Shown here in pieces: positions 1-7,891 of a DNA stretch of 64,000 bases. The DNA lies in contig NZ_JAUCZC010000012.1 in assembly GCF_030373265.1 (NCBI RefSeq), positions 48,642 through 112,641 on the forward strand. The letters run 5' to 3'. Both the position numbers and the translations under genes were made by a program. The first letter of the stretch is position 1. The number at the start of each line of letters is the position of its first letter. The notes below the pieces were generated by a model, which was not told where the DNA came from, searched no databases, and saw nothing but the letters and a program-made list of their open reading frames with translations. The stretch is from Blastomonas sp. (lineage in GTDB: Bacteria > Pseudomonadota > Alphaproteobacteria > Sphingomonadales > Sphingomonadaceae).

Positions 1-152
1 TACAGACCGACAACGTGGTTGCCGACGGCGCTGAAGGCTTTGCGGCGTTCGGCATCGCCCCCACCCCGATGGCAGCGGTGATCGGCGATTATCTGGTCCG
101 CTTCCGCAAGCACGGCCGCTTTGGCGCGCGCACCAAGACCAGGACCGACTGA
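1..152 (+). CDS. C-terminal end of an NAD(P)-binding, NDUFA9-like protein (partial)
   Basis: Only the last 49 codons are in the window, and the gene enters from the left edge. The readable tail contains GIAPTPMAAVIGDYLVRFRK followed by a basic Arg/Lys-rich end and a TGA stop. From memory this resembles the C-terminus of complex I NDUFA9-type epimerase/dehydratase-fold proteins of sphingomonads, which end in a similar GIxPTPxxAV...RxRxxGRF pattern. The Rossmann fold itself lies outside the window, so the identification rests on a short match. The gene converges on the TetR gene 7 bp downstream with no visible terminator between them. Confidence 0.45.
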   Translation, partial: QTDNVVADGAEGFAAFGIAPTPMAAVIGDYLVRFRKHGRFGARTKTRTD

Positions 153-159
153 AGCCGCC

Positions 160-756
160 TCAGACAGTCTGCTCCGCCGCCCACAGCGCGAGCGAGGCGC
201 TGAGCTGCCGCTCGGCCTGAACCCGCGCGGTATCGCGGTCCAGCCCCAGCGCCCCCGATAGCTGCGCCCCCATCAGCGCATCGCCCAGCGCCATGGTGCA
301 CAGAACCAGCGTGTCCTCGTGCAGCGTGCGGCCTTCGGGGCCATGCTCGGCAAGCTCGTCGACGAGCTGATGGATCGCCTCGACGATCGGGTCGAGCGCA
401 TCCTCGTTGCCCGAGAGCAGCATCCAGCACGCCAGCGCCCCCGCCCCTTCGCGATCGAACGCATCGAACGCCAGGTCGACGATCTCGCGGGTTGCGCCCT
501 CGCCGCTGCGCAATTTGACCACCGCAGCCCCTATCGTCTGGCAGATCGATTGCGCCAGATATTCCGCCAGCGCCTTTTGGAGGCCGGATGCTGAACCGAA
601 ATGGTGGAGAAGATTGGCATGGGTGCGCCCGATTCGGCCGGACACCGCCTTGAGCGTGACCGCCTGGGGGCCGGTTTCGATCAGCAGATCGCGGGCGGCG
701 CCCAGAGCGGCGGAGCGGCTTTCTTCAGGACTCAGCCGTCTTTTCGCTATTGACAT
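160..756 (-). CDS. TetR/AcrR-family transcriptional repressor
   Basis: A 198-residue protein of typical TetR length. The N-terminal three-helix DNA-binding domain is at about residues 12-60: an AARDLLIETGPQAVTLKAVS segment followed by a recognition helix with GRTHANLLHHFGS. The C-terminal two thirds is a variable helical ligand-binding and dimerisation domain whose inducer cannot be read from sequence. It is divergent from the hydrolase gene beginning at 805. The 48-bp spacer contains the promoter and two copies of a 10-bp direct repeat, so it probably represses that gene and possibly itself. The ATG at 754-756 is in frame and gives the usual TetR N-terminus. Confidence 0.88.
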   Translation of the reverse strand: MSIAKRRLSPEESRSAALGAARDLLIETGPQAVTLKAVSGRIGRTHANLLHHFGSASGLQKALAEYLAQSICQTIGAAVVKLRSGEGATREIVDLAFDAFDREGAGALACWMLLSGNEDALDPIVEAIHQLVDELAEHGPEGRTLHEDTLVLCTMALGDALMGAQLSGALGLDRDTARVQAERQLSASLALWAAEQTV

Positions 757-793
757 CTATGTAAGTAACCTTATTGTCATGACTGTAAGCAAC
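750..793 (+). promoter_or_regulatory. Divergent promoter with a duplicated candidate TetR operator
   Basis: On the plus strand TTGACA (750-755) and TATTGT (772-777) form a plausible sigma-70 promoter with a 16-bp spacer. The motif TGTAAG(T/C)AAC occurs at 760-769 in the spacer and again at 784-793 near the predicted transcript start. The two copies differ at one base and are 24 bp apart, which puts them on roughly one face of the helix. Repressor binding at either copy would block RNA polymerase. The tie to the adjacent TetR protein is inference. Confidence 0.5.
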
Positions 794-804
794 ACTCCAG
801 CATT

Positions 805-1731
805 ATGGACCCCGCCATGAACGCTCCGCAATCCTTTTCAACGCCTGCACCGCTCGATCGCCAGCATACCCCTACCGATCTCGAACTCGTCATCCGCGAC
901 CGTCGCTTCGGCCGCGATTCGGCGCAGCGGCGCTGGTGGCTGGGCGGAGACCCGGTCGCAACCGCGTTCTACAACGCGCTCTCGGTCACCTTCCCCAAAG
1001 GAGAAGCGTTCTTCATCGAAAGCGTGAAGGCGTTCCGCGAGGGTACGTCCGAGCGGCTTGCGGGCGAGATCCGGGCGTTCGTGAAGCAGGAGATCAACCA
1101 CACCCGCGAGCATGTCGCCTTCAACCGCCGCGTGGTCGATGCCGGCTATGACGTCCGCGCGCTGGAAGAGCATGTCGATCAGGCGCTGGCACTGACCAAG
1201 GACAAGCCCAAGATCGCCAACCTCGCCTCGACCATGGCGCTCGAGCATTTCACCGCGATCATCGCGCAGCAGCTGCTCGCCAACCCCAAGCATCTCGAAC
1301 ACGCCGATTCGGAATCACGCGATCTGTGGCGCTGGCATGCGATGGAAGAGATCGAGCACAAGGGCGTCGCCTTCGACACCTGGAACCACGCGACCAAGGA
1401 CTGGAGCCGCTGGCAGCGCTGGAAGGTCAAGTCGCTGGTAATGCTGATCGTCACCAAGAACTTCACCGTGCACCGCTGGCGCGGCATGCTCGAACTGCTG
1501 CGGCAGGACGGCCTGACCGGCCCCAAGATGTGGGCGAAGCTTGCCTGGTATGCGCTGGGCAACCCCGGCATGGCGCGCAAGATCATCCTGCCCTGGATCA
1601 GCTATTTCATGCCCGGCTTCCACCCGTGGAAGCACGACGACCGGCATCTGATCCAGCTTGCCGAAAGCGATTATCGCGACGCGGTGCTCGACAAGACCGC
1701 GCCTGCACCGACGCTGGTGCCGGCGGAGTAA
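805..1731 (+). CDS. Putative metal-dependent hydrolase, helical diiron-like family
   Basis: The 308-residue protein resembles the family annotated as predicted metal-dependent hydrolases (PF10118 type). It is almost entirely helical. Three carboxylate/histidine motifs stand out: EINHTREH at about residue 96, LEHFT at about 146, and EEIEHKGVAFD at about 180. This Glu-x-x-His pattern looks like the ligand set of ferritin-like diiron proteins, so the hydrolase label is inherited rather than demonstrated. The start is ambiguous between the ATG at 805 and the one at 817, and neither has a strong ribosome-binding site. It is divergent from and probably controlled by the TetR regulator. Confidence 0.72.
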   Translation: MDPAMNAPQSFSTPAPLDRQHTPTDLELVIRDRRFGRDSAQRRWWLGGDPVATAFYNALSVTFPKGEAFFIESVKAFREGTSERLAGEIRAFVKQEINHTREHVAFNRRVVDAGYDVRALEEHVDQALALTKDKPKIANLASTMALEHFTAIIAQQLLANPKHLEHADSESRDLWRWHAMEEIEHKGVAFDTWNHATKDWSRWQRWKVKSLVMLIVTKNFTVHRWRGMLELLRQDGLTGPKMWAKLAWYALGNPGMARKIILPWISYFMPGFHPWKHDDRHLIQLAESDYRDAVLDKTAPAPTLVPAE

Positions 1732-1753
1732 GGGTTCATACCCAGTTCCGTTG

Positions 1754-1820
1754 GTCCCGAGCGAAGTCGAGGGACGTGATCGGAAACGGTGGCGCATACG
1801 TCCCTCGACACGCTCGGGAC
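1754..1820. repeat. Inverted repeat with GTCCCGAGCG...CGCTCGGGAC arms
   Basis: The left arm at 1754-1777 (GTCCCGAGCGAAGTCGAGGG then ACGT) faces a near-complementary right arm at 1798-1820, with about 20 bp between. It lies in the spacer between the convergent hydrolase and recR genes. It could fold as a hairpin in either transcript but has no U tract, so it looks like a dispersed repeat rather than a classic terminator. Confidence 0.7.
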
Positions 1821-1848
1821 AAACGGGGGGAGGCGCTATCTGCAGCCC

Positions 1849-2445
1849 CTAAACCATCGGCTTCCTGGCCCGCAGCGCTTGGGCCAGCGTGCCCTCGTCG
1901 AGATAATCGAGTTCGCCGCCCATCGGCAGACCCTGCGCCAGCTGGGTGAGCCGCACCGGATAGCCCTCGAGCCGCTCGGCGAGGTAATGCGCGGTGGTCT
2001 GCCCCTCGAGCGTCGCGTTCATCGCCAGCACCACCTCGTCGATGCCGCCGGCGGCGACGCGCGCGACCAGCGAGGCGACGCCCAGATCCTCGGGCCCGAT
2101 GCCGTCGAGCGCCGACAAGCGCCCGCCCAGCACATGATAGCGCCCCACGAACAGCCGCGAGCGATCGAGCGCCCACAGGTCCGACACTTCCTCGACCACG
2201 CACAGACTGCGCGGATCGCGGCGCGGGTCGGTGCAGATGCCGCAGGGGTTTTGCGTGTCGACGTTGCCGCAGATCTCGCAGGTCGACAGGTTGGCGCGCA
2301 CCCGCTCCATCGCGTCGACCAGAGGCGTGAACGCGGTCTCGCGCTTCTTGAGCAGATACAGCACCGCACGGCGCGCCGACCGCGGCCCCAGCCCGGGAAG
2401 CCGGGCGAGCGCGGTTGCCAGATCCTCAATCTCTTGCGATGCCAT
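1849..2445 (-). CDS. recR: Recombination mediator RecR
   Basis: RecR acts with RecO, and often RecF, to load RecA at gaps during recombinational repair. Starting at the internal ATG gives [20 protein letters not shown] and 198 residues, the usual RecR length; a longer frame from 2493 would add 16 atypical residues. Visible features are the N-terminal helix-hairpin-helix ([11 protein letters not shown]), a four-cysteine zinc finger (CEICGN...CGIC) at about residues 55-75, and a Toprim domain with CVVEE and [10 protein letters not shown]. It is divergent from fmt across 56 bp. Confidence 0.95.
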   Translation of the reverse strand: MASQEIEDLATALARLPGLGPRSARRAVLYLLKKRETAFTPLVDAMERVRANLSTCEICGNVDTQNPCGICTDPRRDPRSLCVVEEVSDLWALDRSRLFVGRYHVLGGRLSALDGIGPEDLGVASLVARVAAGGIDEVVLAMNATLEGQTTAHYLAERLEGYPVRLTQLAQGLPMGGELDYLDEGTLAQALRARKPMV

Positions 2446-2501
2446 GGCGTGAGCTTTAGGGGCGTGCTGAACCGCCTGCAAAAGAAAAGTCACCTCGCCT
2501 C

Positions 2502-3554
2502 ATGCGCCTAGCCTTTATGGGAACCCCCGATTTCGCCGAGCCGACGCTGCAGGCTTTGGTCGATGCCGGGCATCAGATCGCTGCGGTCTACAGCCAGCCG
2601 CCGCGCCCCGCCAATCGCGGCAAGAAGCTGACGCCCTCGCCGGTGCAGTTGCTGGCCGAGCAATTGGGGCTGGAGGTGCGCACGCCGGTGTCGCTCAAAG
2701 GCGAGGACGAAAAGGCCGCATTCGCCGCGCTCGATCTCGATGCCTGTGTGGTCGCCGCCTATGGCCTGATCCTGCCGCGCGCGGTGCTCGATGCGCCGCG
2801 GCATGGCTGCCTCAACGTTCATGGGTCGCTGCTGCCACGCTGGCGCGGCGCCGCCCCGGTGCAGCGCGCGATCCTGGCCGGCGATGCGGTGACCGGGGTG
2901 ACGATCATGCAGATGGAAGCCGGGCTCGATACCGGGCCGATGCTGCTCAAGGGCGAAACGCCGGTCGAGGGCAAGACGGCGGGCGAGCTGACAGACGAGA
3001 TCGCCGAGCTGGGCGCGCGGTTGATGGTGCAGGTGCTGGGCGACCTTGCTACCTTTCCGCCCGAGGTCCAGCCGGACGACGGCGTGACCTATGCCGCCAA
3101 GGTCGACAAGGCGGAGGCGCGGCTCGATTTTTCGCGCAGCGCGGTCGAGGTCGAGCGGCAGGTCCGCGCCTTCAACCCGATGCCCGGCGCTTTCTTCGAA
3201 TTGAACGGCGAGCGGTTGCGGGTGCACGCGGCGGAGATCATCCTCCCGGTCCCCTGCGAAGGCAGGGGCCCATCTCCGGACGGTGCGGCAATAGGCCAAC
3301 AGGAGCTGGAAACACAAACGCCCTCGTCACCCAGCCCACTGCCGCCCCACAATCCCGATAGCAGCGGGAGATGGGCCCCTGCCTTCGCAGGGGACCGTCG
3401 AGCACCCGGCACCATCCTCGACGAGCGCCTCACCATCGCGTGCGGCGATGGTGCGATCTGTCCGGTGGTCATCCAGCGTGCGGGCCGCCCGGCGATGCCG
3501 CTCGATGATTTCCTGCGCGGCTTTGCCGTCTCCCCGGGCACAGTGATCGCATGA
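2502..3554 (+). CDS. fmt: Methionyl-tRNA formyltransferase carrying an in-frame palindromic insert
   Basis: Fmt transfers a formyl group from 10-formyl-THF to initiator Met-tRNA. The N-terminal catalytic domain is intact: [14 protein letters not shown], the [20 protein letters not shown] block with the conserved Asn and His, and [11 protein letters not shown] with the catalytic Asp. The C-terminal domain reads normally up to [11 protein letters not shown] and resumes at [19 protein letters not shown]. Between them, at about residues 249-299, lies a foreign segment rich in Pro, Ser and Gly. That segment is encoded by an intergenic-type repeat with a perfect 31-bp inverted repeat. The protein is 350 residues against the usual 300-315. 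The frame is open throughout, so a full product is predicted. Its stop overlaps the truA start (ATGA). Confidence 0.95.
   Translation: MRLAFMGTPDFAEPTLQALVDAGHQIAAVYSQPPRPANRGKKLTPSPVQLLAEQLGLEVRTPVSLKGEDEKAAFAALDLDACVVAAYGLILPRAVLDAPRHGCLNVHGSLLPRWRGAAPVQRAILAGDAVTGVTIMQMEAGLDTGPMLLKGETPVEGKTAGELTDEIAELGARLMVQVLGDLATFPPEVQPDDGVTYAAKVDKAEARLDFSRSAVEVERQVRAFNPMPGAFFELNGERLRVHAAEIILPVPCEGRGPSPDGAAIGQQELETQTPSSPSPLPPHNPDSSGRWAPAFAGDRRAPGTILDERLTIACGDGAICPVVIQRAGRPAMPLDDFLRGFAVSPGTVIA
3247..3397. repeat. Palindromic repeat element inside fmt
   Basis: The arms at 3247-3277 and 3367-3397 are perfect inverted copies over 31 bp, built around CCCCTGCGAAGGCAGGGG and CCCATCTCC, with 89 bp between. A single arm of the same family lies in noncoding DNA at about 17583-17613. 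The element preserves the fmt reading frame and contains no stop in that frame. Confidence 0.93.
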
Positions 3555-4291
3555 CTCGCTTCGCGTTGACGCTGGAGTTCGATGGCGGCCCCTATATGGG
3601 TCTGCAGCGCCAGCCGCACGGCCCCAGCATCCAGCAGCATGTCGAGGAGGCCGCACGCGCGATCACCGGCGAACAGGTCACGCTGCACGCCGCCGGGCGC
3701 ACCGATGCAGGCGTCCATGCGCTGGCGATGCGCGCGCATGTCGACATCGAAAAAGCCATCGATCCGTTCCGGCTGATGGAAGCCTTGAACGCAAAACTGC
3801 GCCCCGAACCGATCGCGGTGCTGGCGTGCGATATCGTCCCCGACGACTGGCACGCGCGCTTCTCGTGCCTCGGCCGATCGTACATCTATCGCATCACCAA
3901 CCGTCGCGCGCCGCTGACGCTCGAGCGCGGCAGAGCATGGCAGGTGTCCGCGCCGCTCGACGCTGCCGCGATGCAGCATGCTGCGCAGCATCTGGTCGGC
4001 CATCACGACTTCACGACGTTCCGCTCGGTGCACTGCCAGTCGGCCAGCGCGATCAAGACGCTCGACCGATTGGACGTGGTGCGCGATGGCGACGAGATCG
4101 ACATCCACGCCGCCGCGCGCTCGTTCCTGCACCACCAGGTGCGCTCGATGGTCGGCTGCCTGGTGCTGGTCGGGCGCGGCAAATGGTCGGGCGACGATCT
4201 GAAGGCCGCGCTGGAGGCGAAAGACCGCGCAGCGCTCGGCTTCAACGCGCCGCCCGATGGGCTGTATTTTGCGGGAGCAGTGTATCCGTAA
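3551..4291 (+). CDS. truA: tRNA pseudouridine(38-40) synthase TruA
   Basis: TruA isomerises uridines 38-40 in the anticodon arm of many tRNAs. The 246-residue length is standard. The catalytic motif GRTDAGVHA places the nucleophile at Asp52. The C-terminal [15 protein letters not shown] block is also typical. One oddity is the N-terminal segment, which reads YMGLQRQ where most homologues have a tryptophan (GWQRQ). Start and frame are fixed by the 4-bp ATGA overlap with fmt, which implies translational coupling. Confidence 0.95.
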   Translation: MTRFALTLEFDGGPYMGLQRQPHGPSIQQHVEEAARAITGEQVTLHAAGRTDAGVHALAMRAHVDIEKAIDPFRLMEALNAKLRPEPIAVLACDIVPDDWHARFSCLGRSYIYRITNRRAPLTLERGRAWQVSAPLDAAAMQHAAQHLVGHHDFTTFRSVHCQSASAIKTLDRLDVVRDGDEIDIHAAARSFLHHQVRSMVGCLVLVGRGKWSGDDLKAALEAKDRAALGFNAPPDGLYFAGAVYP

Positions 4292-4294
4292 TTT

Positions 4295-4422
4295 CTCCCC
4301 TACCGCTTGCGGGAGGGGTGGCTGAGCCGGAGGCGAAGACGGGGTGGGCCAGCAACCATTCGTGCTCCCGGCCCACCCCGGTCCGACAAGCGGACCTGCC
4401 CCTCCCGCAAGCGGTAGGGGAG
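4295..4422. repeat. Long-range inverted repeat after truA
   Basis: Perfect 24-bp arms at 4295-4318 and 4399-4422, containing CCCCTACCGCTTGCGGGAGG and its complement, with 80 bp between them. It fills the 160-bp gap between the convergent truA and amidotransferase genes. No poly-U follows either arm. Confidence 0.85.
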
Positions 4423-4451
4423 AGGCGCTATGAAAGCGCCATGCAAGCGCG

Positions 4452-6341
4452 TCAAAACACCCGGTCGAGCGCCTTGTCGAGCATCCACAACTGCCACAGC
4501 AGCCGCGCATGGTCGCTGCGGCCCGATATATGCGCCTCGGCGATCTCGCTCAGCCTGGCGGTGTTGAACCAGCCGCTGCGCGCCAATGCCGAGCCGCTCG
4601 CGATGCTGCGCGCCTGCTCGGCCAGCGGCCCGCGAAACCACTGCGCGATCGGGCTGACAAAGCCCATTTTGGGCCGGTAGAGAATGTCATCGGGCAGCGT
4701 CCCGCGCATCGCGTGCTTCATCAGCCACTTGCCCTGCCCGCCGCGCACACGCATCGCATCGGGGAGCGTCGCGGCGAACTCGATCAGACGGTAATCGAGC
4801 AAAGGCTCGCGCGCCTCGAGGCTCACCGCCATGCTGGTGCGATCGACCTTGGTCAGGATATCGCCGGGCAGCCACAATTTCATGTCGGCATATTGCGCAG
4901 CATCAAGCCCGGTGCGCGCGGGCGCGGACTCCATCAGCGCGATCATGTGATCCTCGCCGCGATAGCTTCCGAGCGCCTTGATCTGGCTGTCCGAATACAG
5001 CGCGTGCCGCTGCGCATAATTGGTCACACCGACCGCATCGGTATAGCCTTCGGCCCCGGTCCGCGCGAGCGACAGCAAGGTCGACTTGGCGCGCAGCGGG
5101 CGCGGCGCCCAATCGGCCTTGGGATAAAGCGACCCCAGCGCGCCGAACACCGGCCCGCGCAGACCCTGTGGCAGAAGATTGCGCACACGCTCCTCGCCGT
5201 GGTGGAAGACGTGGCGGCGGTATCCGGCAAACGCCTCGTCGGCGCCATCGCCCGACAGCGCGACGGTCACGTTCTCACGCGCGAGCTGACAGACGCGGAA
5301 GGTCGGCAGCATCGAGGCGTCGGCGAAGGGCTCGTCGAACTGCGCCGCGACCTGGTCGATGATCGCGATATCGTCGGGCGAGACCGTGCGGCTGCGGTGC
5401 TCGGTGGCGAAGCGTTCGGCGATGCGGCGCGCGTAATCGCTCTCGTCGAGTTCGGCGACATCGAAGCCGATGCTGCAGGTCTTGACCGCCTGGGTGCTGC
5501 GCTCGGCCATCAATGCGACCACGGTCGAGCTATCCACCCCGCCCGAAAGGAACGCGCCCAGCGGCACATCGGCGATCATCCGCGACGCCACCGCCTGCCG
5601 CATATGGTGCATCAGCTCGGCCTCGAGATCGGCGACGCTGCCGCGCGCACGCTTCGAGAAATCGACGTCCCAATACTGCACCGGCGCAGGCAGCGGTTTG
5701 CCGCGCTCGAGCATCAGATAATGCCCGGCGGGCAGCTTCCTGACGCCCGCCACGAAGCAGCGGTGATCGGGGACATAGCCGAACGCCAGATAGTCATCGA
5801 CCGCCTGCGGATCGGGTGCGCGGCGCAGCGCGGGGTGCGCGAGCAGGCCCTTCAATTCGGACGCGAAGATCACGCTGCCATCGGGCAGCGGTGCATAATG
5901 CAGCGGCTTCACCCCCAGCCGATCGCGCGCGACGAACAGCCGCTGGGTGCGCTGGTCGTGAATCGCGAACGCGAACATGCCGTTCAGCCGGTCGAGACAG
6001 CCCACCCCCCATTGCCGCCAGGCCGCGAGGATCACCTCGGTATCGCCCGAGGTGCGGAAGCGGTGGCCCAGCGCGGCCAGCTCGGCGCGCACTTCCTGAA
6101 AATTGTAGATCTCGCCGTTGAAGGTCAGCACATCGGCTTCGTCCTCGCTCAGCATCGGCTGCGCGCTGCCCTCAAGGTCGATGATCGACAGCCGCAGATG
6201 CCCGAGGCCGACGCCCGGCGCGGTCCAGCAGCCGTTGCCGTCGGGTCCGCGGTGCAGCATCGCATCGGTCATCAGCCGGATGCGCGCCGGGTCGACCGGC
6301 TTGGCGGTCTCGAGATGGAAAATGCCGGCGATCCCGCACAT
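4452..6341 (-). CDS. XrtA-system amidotransferase, asparagine-synthase type
   Basis: The 629-residue protein starts MCGIAGIFHLE, which leaves Cys2 as the class II glutamine amidotransferase nucleophile. The glutaminase domain (residues 1 to about 200) includes FNGEIYNF and RDRLGVKPLHY. The synthetase domain (about 230-629) has the PP-loop motif LSGGVDSS and LSGDGADEAFAGYRRH. It matches the exosortase A-associated amidotransferase 1 family rather than housekeeping AsnB, consistent with its place as the last gene of the XrtA operon, 4 bp after xrtA. It probably amidates a sugar or other precursor of the exopolysaccharide; the true substrate is unknown. An upstream alternative start would add nine residues before the catalytic cysteine and is rejected. 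Confidence 0.92.
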   Translation of the reverse strand: MCGIAGIFHLETAKPVDPARIRLMTDAMLHRGPDGNGCWTAPGVGLGHLRLSIIDLEGSAQPMLSEDEADVLTFNGEIYNFQEVRAELAALGHRFRTSGDTEVILAAWRQWGVGCLDRLNGMFAFAIHDQRTQRLFVARDRLGVKPLHYAPLPDGSVIFASELKGLLAHPALRRAPDPQAVDDYLAFGYVPDHRCFVAGVRKLPAGHYLMLERGKPLPAPVQYWDVDFSKRARGSVADLEAELMHHMRQAVASRMIADVPLGAFLSGGVDSSTVVALMAERSTQAVKTCSIGFDVAELDESDYARRIAERFATEHRSRTVSPDDIAIIDQVAAQFDEPFADASMLPTFRVCQLARENVTVALSGDGADEAFAGYRRHVFHHGEERVRNLLPQGLRGPVFGALGSLYPKADWAPRPLRAKSTLLSLARTGAEGYTDAVGVTNYAQRHALYSDSQIKALGSYRGEDHMIALMESAPARTGLDAAQYADMKLWLPGDILTKVDRTSMAVSLEAREPLLDYRLIEFAATLPDAMRVRGGQGKWLMKHAMRGTLPDDILYRPKMGFVSPIAQWFRGPLAEQARSIASGSALARSGWFNTARLSEIAEAHISGRSDHARLLWQLWMLDKALDRVF

Positions 6342-6345
6342 ATGC

Positions 6346-7890
6346 TCAGCGCTCCGCCAGCACGGCATCGGCCAGCGCGCGCGGACCGCCGGCGTCTTCG
6401 AGCAGCGCGTCGACCGCCGGGCGCGCCGGGCCGTTGCCGCCGCGCTCTGCCGAGACGATCAGCAGCACCGCACTCTGGCTGCGGCGCAGCAGGCGCGCCT
6501 TGAGCGACTCCAGCCGGATCGCAAGGTTGCTGCCGGTCTGGACATCACCGACGCGGTAGAAAGTGGCAACCTCGCGCACGACCCGCCCCGGCCCGGTGAT
6601 GACATCGGCGCGGCCATCGGCGAGCGGCTGACCCGCCTCGACCCACGACCAGTTGCCCTCGGGATCGAGCGCGCCCTGGCCATAGCCAGTGATCTCGCGG
6701 CCCTCCGACTGGCCGTCATACAAGGCAGCGAACACATCGACCCGCTGGCCATCGCGCACATAGCTTGCGATCAAAGTGCGGTTGCTGCCATCGGCGCGCG
6801 GGGTCCATTCGGCGGCAGGCGCATAGGTTTCGCGCTGCCATCCGGCGATATCGGGCGGCGTATCGCGCGCGGGCAAGGATGCCGGCGCAGGCAGTCCGGC
6901 GAGCGACCAGGCCAGCGGTGCGGCGACCAGCAACGCAGCGCCGATCAGCACCGGGCGCGCGGGCGACCGACCCCTGCGCGATTGCGCCGCCAGCCGCTCG
7001 GCCAGAGCCGGTTCGATAAACGGATCGGTCACCTGCCGGTCGAAGAACCGCCAGCCCACCGCCATCACCAACAGCAGCACCAACGCGAAGAACACCCAAC
7101 CGTAGAAGATGTGGTCGAACCCGGCGGCGAAATCGAGCCCGTGATGATGCGCGATATAGATCGTGCCGAACGCGCGCACCCCGTTGGCGAGCACCGGCAC
7201 GATCACCGCCACCACGACGATCCCGATCCGGCGCGGCCAGCTTTTGAAGCAGACATTGGCGACGAGCACGCCATAGGCCAGCATCGCGATCAGGAACTTG
7301 ACCCCCGAACAGGCTTCGGCGACGCGGAACAAGGCGGTCGGGGTCGAGATGAACACGCCCTCGATATGCGCAGGAATGCCGGTGATGCCGAGCAGCGCCA
7401 TCGAGATATCGGCGGTGATGATCTGCAGTTGCGGGACAATCTCCTCGCCGACGGGCACCAGGAAGAACGCATAGGCCAGCGGGAACAGCAGCGCCCTTGC
7501 CACCTGCGGGCCGAGCAATGCCAACGTGCTGCCCTGCAGGAACATCACCAAAGCCAGATGCCGCGCCAGCGCGACGCCTGCCGCCTCGCCCAGCACCCAT
7601 CCACCCGCAGCGGCGGCCATCACCACCAGCCCCGGGGCCCAGAGCGATGGCGTGATACGTTTGAGGTCCTGCTCGCGCTGCATCACCAGCCATCCCAGGA
7701 TGAACGGGATCAGCAGAATGTGGTTGAAGGTGGAACTGTCCCACCAGATCATCACCATATCCGCGGCGTCGCGCGCGAACACCAGCAGGATCGCCGCCCA
7801 GGCGATGCCCAGCCGGATCAGCGCGCTGCGCCAGACCGTGCTCCGCGGCGCTGCGGGAACAGGCGCGCCATCGGCGACGATGCTGGCCAT
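6346..7890 (-). CDS. xrtA: Exosortase A with fused EpsI domain
   Basis: A polytopic inner-membrane cysteine transpeptidase-like enzyme that processes PEP-CTERM proteins. Residues 1 to about 300 hold roughly eight to ten membrane helices. The three family residues are visible: Cys194 in EACSGVKF, Arg239 in ANGVRAFG and His260 in FDHIFYGW. After about residue 310 a single helix leads into an EpsI-type periplasmic domain of about 200 residues, so EpsH and EpsI functions are joined in one polypeptide. The ATG at 7888-7890 lies one base after the stop of the upstream glycosyltransferase. A GTG at 7902 overlapping that stop is the alternative start. No PEP-CTERM substrate is encoded in this window. 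Confidence 0.95.
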   Translation of the reverse strand: MASIVADGAPVPAAPRSTVWRSALIRLGIAWAAILLVFARDAADMVMIWWDSSTFNHILLIPFILGWLVMQREQDLKRITPSLWAPGLVVMAAAAGGWVLGEAAGVALARHLALVMFLQGSTLALLGPQVARALLFPLAYAFFLVPVGEEIVPQLQIITADISMALLGITGIPAHIEGVFISTPTALFRVAEACSGVKFLIAMLAYGVLVANVCFKSWPRRIGIVVVAVIVPVLANGVRAFGTIYIAHHHGLDFAAGFDHIFYGWVFFALVLLLVMAVGWRFFDRQVTDPFIEPALAERLAAQSRRGRSPARPVLIGAALLVAAPLAWSLAGLPAPASLPARDTPPDIAGWQRETYAPAAEWTPRADGSNRTLIASYVRDGQRVDVFAALYDGQSEGREITGYGQGALDPEGNWSWVEAGQPLADGRADVITGPGRVVREVATFYRVGDVQTGSNLAIRLESLKARLLRRSQSAVLLIVSAERGGNGPARPAVDALLEDAGGPRALADAVLAER

Positions 7891-7891
7891 A

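Noticed and set aside
3247..3397. The fmt insert as a disabling pseudogene event
   Set aside because: The frame is open, the conserved sequence resumes correctly on the far side, and the stop keeps its normal overlap with truA, so a functional protein is the simpler reading.
4509..6503. Long plus-strand frame of 664 codons opposite the amidotransferase
   Set aside because: It is antisense to a gene with clear family motifs and translates into His/Arg/Ala/Gly-rich sequence without any recognisable domain; such shadows are expected at high GC.
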